NCBI RefSeq assembly: GCF_003148495.1
Contig: NZ_QGGH01000023.1
Coordinates: 1-64,000 of the forward strand
Direction of reading: 5' to 3'
Length of the DNA stretch: 64,000 bases
Source of the DNA: Mesorhizobium loti
GTDB taxonomy: Bacteria; Pseudomonadota; Alphaproteobacteria; Rhizobiales; Rhizobiaceae
Part shown: one piece after another, positions 62,125-64,000 of the stretch
How the letters are laid out: every line of letters starts with the position of its first letter
Numbering within the stretch: position 1 is the first letter of the stretch
Notes under the pieces: model-generated
Database searches by the model: none
The model's input: the letters and a program-made list of their open reading frames with translations, nothing else
What the model was told of the DNA's origin: nothing
Made by a program: the position numbers and the translations under genes

Positions 62125-62807
62125 TCAGTTGTTCTGGCCCGACCGCCTCATGTCGATCGCGAACACCGCATAATAGTCGACGCCCGGCATCGGCGCCGTG
62201 ACCGTCAGGATCCAGCGGACATTACCGTGCTGGCGCTCGTAGACCGGCGGTCCGTTGGATGGCAGCGCGTCCGCCGGGATTGCGAACGCAAAGGGATGCC
62301 CGCGCTCGACTGCACCGAACCACGCGGGACGACGAGCTTTTCCTGGTATTTGAGTTCTTCCTTGTAGGTCGATTTGTCCTCCGCGATGGTGTTCACAATT
62401 GGTCCGCCGACGCGGTAGGTGCGAATGCAACGAAGTAGGACGGTGTAGTCGCCGCTGGGGCTGAGGTCGCGGCTGGAGCGAACCAGGCCCTCGAAGTGTC
62501 CGCCGGGTCTTGCCGGGCCGGCCTGCAGTGTCGTCGCACCGAATTTGCGCACGCGCAGCGTGTCGCGGATCGCCTTTGGCAACGCGTAGAGCCCGATCAC
62601 CGCGAACACGACCGGTACGAAGACGAGCGGATTGAATTCGCGGTCGGTCACATCGAAGTTGAGCGGCAGCTCGAAATACCAGGGGATCAGGATGGCGATC
62701 AGCACCATGGCGCCGGCAAAGAAGTAGCCGCTGGACGCGTTGGCGGCATTGGCGTCGACCACCGGCGGCTGCGCCGCTGCTGGCTGCTGACTGCGCCTTC
62801 GGGCCAT
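62125..62807 (-). pseudogene. Conserved two-helix membrane protein with a frameshift
   Basis: Leftward from an ATG with GGGGAGG six bases upstream, the frame reads MARRRSQQPAAAQPPVVDAN, two membrane segments (GYFFAGAMVLIAILIPWYFE, FVPVVFAVIGLYALPKAIRD) and KEELKYQEKLVVPRG. Near 62320-62326 the sensible reading moves to another frame: WFGAVERGHPFAFAIPADAL and NVRWILTVTAPMPGVDYYAV, ending GQNN at a stop. One missing base near PRG would restore a 226-residue protein. The C-terminal half looks intact and conserved, so this is either a recent mutation or a sequencing error. Confidence 0.75.
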
Positions 62808-62952
62808 TGCCGCCTCCCCAAACGACTGGACGCCCCTTCAATGCCACGCCGGGCGGCGGCATGACAATGGTCCCAGGGGCGCCAGCGCTTGTGATCGGCA
62901 TAAGCCGGCTGTACGCTTGCCCGGCAAATGAGCGTTTTGGCAGGAGGAAGCC

Positions 62953-63156
62953 ATGTCTGTTGCCCGCGTCACCGAAATCACATCATCGTCGAAGAAGAGC
63001 TTTCAGGACGCCATCGAAAAGGGAATTGCGCGCGCTTCGAAAACCCTGAAGAACGTCGAAGGCGCCTGGATCCAGGATCAGAAGATCGTTGTCGAAGACG
63101 GCAAGATTGCTGCCTATCGCGTCAACATGAAGGTCACCTTCATCCTCACGGAGTGA
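62953..63156 (+). CDS. Dodecin
   Basis: The 67-residue product MSVARVTEITSSSKKSFQDA to AYRVNMKVTFILTE is full-length dodecin, a 12-mer that stores flavin. The flavin-stacking Trp is in VEGAWIQDQKI, with the usual Gln two residues later. GGAGG lies 6 bp before the ATG. It is not clearly in an operon. Confidence 0.93.
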   Translation: MSVARVTEITSSSKKSFQDAIEKGIARASKTLKNVEGAWIQDQKIVVEDGKIAAYRVNMKVTFILTE

Positions 63157-63241
63157 ACCGATCGTCGCCGAAAAAAGTCGGGAACTTTCGCCCGCGCCCC
63201 TCATTGTCAAAGCATAGATCAACGACAATGAGGAGCACATC

Positions 63242-63607
63242 ATGACAACCCAGACGGGCCACACCCAAGCCATTGCCGCTTCGCGAGTCATCGGCACTTC
63301 GGTCTACAACACCGAAGGCAAGAGCATCGGCAGCATCCAGGACGTCATGCTCGACAAGACGTCGAACGGCATCATGTTCGCGGTGATTGGTTTCGGAGGC
63401 TTCCTCGGCATCGGCGAAAAATATCATGCCATTCCGTGGGCCAGCCTCGACTATGACGAGGACAAGGGCGGCTATGTCGTGCCGTTCTCCAAGGAGCAGT
63501 TGAAGGCGGCGCCTGCCTATTCGATCAACGAACTGACCGACGCGGATGGCGAGACCGCTCGCGACGCCTCCTACGACTACTACAAGGTCACGCCTTACTG
63601 GCACTGA
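63242..63607 (+). CDS. PRC-barrel domain protein
   Basis: The 121-residue product contains ASRVIGTSVYNTEGKSIGSI, QDVMLDKTSNGIMFAVIGFG and YHAIPWASLDYDEDKGGYVV, the PRC-barrel pattern. The end SYDYYKVTPYWH is typical of rhizobial stress-related PRC proteins. AGGAG lies 6 bp before the ATG. The role is unknown; an envelope or stress function is usual for such single-domain proteins. Confidence 0.88.
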   Translation: MTTQTGHTQAIAASRVIGTSVYNTEGKSIGSIQDVMLDKTSNGIMFAVIGFGGFLGIGEKYHAIPWASLDYDEDKGGYVVPFSKEQLKAAPAYSINELTDADGETARDASYDYYKVTPYWH

Positions 63608-63614
63608 CGGCTCA

Positions 63615-63654
63615 AAACCAAAATGGCCCCGTCGAGACGGGGCCATTTTGGTTT
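63615..63654. terminator. Strong bidirectional terminator between the PRC-barrel and lipoprotein genes
   Basis: Nineteen-base arms, from AAACCAAAATGGCCCCGTC to its exact complement ending GGCCATTTTGGTTT, face each other over two bases. The closing pairs must open to make a loop. A- and T-rich ends suit both converging genes. Confidence 0.92.
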
Positions 63655-63664
63655 GATGTGGCAG

Positions 63665-63781
63665 CTATTCGCTGATGTGCACGGGGGCCATCGCCTTGGG
63701 TGGCGACTGCTGATTGTCGCACGACGTCAGGAACGCAGCCGCGATCAGGAACAAACTCACGATACCGCTCAACTGGGACAT
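63665..63781 (-). CDS. 38-residue lipoprotein
   Basis: Leftward, MSQLSGIVSLFLIAAAFLTS is followed by CDNQQSPPKAMAPVHISE and a stop. The hydrophobic start ends in the lipobox LTSC, so Cys21 would be lipidated and the mature part would be 18 residues. AGGAGGAG lies 7 bp before the ATG, among the best sites in the window. The two converging genes share the terminator at 63615. It resembles other tiny rhizobial lipoproteins; function unknown. Confidence 0.85.
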   Translation of the reverse strand: MSQLSGIVSLFLIAAAFLTSCDNQQSPPKAMAPVHISE

Positions 63782-63987
63782 GGCGAAACTCCTCCTGTTT
63801 CGCCCCGCGCACCCACATCATAGCCGCAAGCCGGTCCGCCGTACATGACTTATGATGACAGCGATTTGCGCTTCGTGAATCGTTCGGGGCTGACGCCACG
63901 GCAATAATTGCGAGCCGGCCGATTGCCTTTTGCAGCACTTTGGCTAAGACGTGCGCGACATCAGTCAGATCAATCGAGGACATCGCA

Positions 63988-64000
63988 ATGACCGCCATCA
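63988..64000 (+). CDS. Start of a gene cut by the window edge
   Basis: ATGACCGCCATC follows CGAGGA by 7 bp, so a protein beginning MTAI is likely. Only four codons are visible and no product can be named. Confidence 0.4.

Overview
The window reads as ordinary core chromosome of an alphaproteobacterium of the order Rhizobiales, most like Mesorhizobium. This is judged from high G+C, the gene order of the ribosomal block with adk between secY and rpsM, an ATP12 assembly factor, a DUF2735-glnII pair, a separate glnB-glnA operon, and short GCATGATC-type intergenic palindromes typical of rhizobial genomes. No species can be fixed from sequence reading alone.

Positions 1-14930 hold the end of tuf and then the S10, spc and alpha ribosomal clusters as one rightward block: rpsJ-rplC-rplD-rplW-rplB-rpsS-rplV-rpsC-rplP-rpmC-rpsQ, rplN-rplX-rplE-rpsN-rpsH-rplF-rplR-rpsE-rpmD-rplO-secY-adk, and rpsM-rpsK-rpoA-rplQ, closed by a clear terminator at 14955. 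Several longer gaps inside the block carry hairpins or rhizobial palindromes. rpmJ and infA are not in the block.

Positions 15131-27938 carry a DegP/HtrA-type protease, rarA, a DUF930 protein, a membrane-anchored AspH/LpxO-type dioxygenase, a polytopic membrane protein resembling GT-C glycosyltransferases, an AcoR-like regulator without the AAA+ domain beside an ExaC/AcoD-type aldehyde dehydrogenase and a DUF779 protein, then crcB, an RluC-type pseudouridine synthase, an EamA exporter and ATP12. From 28133 to 36774 lie an MHS-type transporter with a large periplasmic insert and the nitrogen-assimilation genes: DUF2735, glnII with a textbook sigma-54 promoter, and leftward glnB-glnA with a sigma-54-like promoter. 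Between glnII and glnA are a TPR protein and a scar in which the C-terminal ends of an S58 peptidase and an APC permease lie back to back.

Positions 37057-64000 are a mosaic of short operons: nnr with a secreted Cys-rich haem-c-motif protein; pccB; an RhlE-type helicase; an alpha/beta hydrolase and an SDR; a cysK-like/alaX/sseA/GNAT cluster; an OmpA-domain protein; DUF1203; ald with a divergent Lrp regulator; a 5-FCL family gene; a type II NADH dehydrogenase; a Tat-exported 2',3'-cyclic phosphodiesterase; a GDPD; a cyclopropane synthase; a Dabb protein; a VOC protein overlapping kdsA; a frameshifted membrane protein; dodecin; a PRC-barrel protein; and a 38-residue lipoprotein. There is no sign of phage, insertion sequence, CRISPR, tRNA or rRNA. 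The least ordinary items are the AspH-like enzyme, the AAA-less regulator with its perfect inverted repeat, the transporter insert, the Cys-rich haem-motif protein, the deletion scar, and the intergenic palindrome family.
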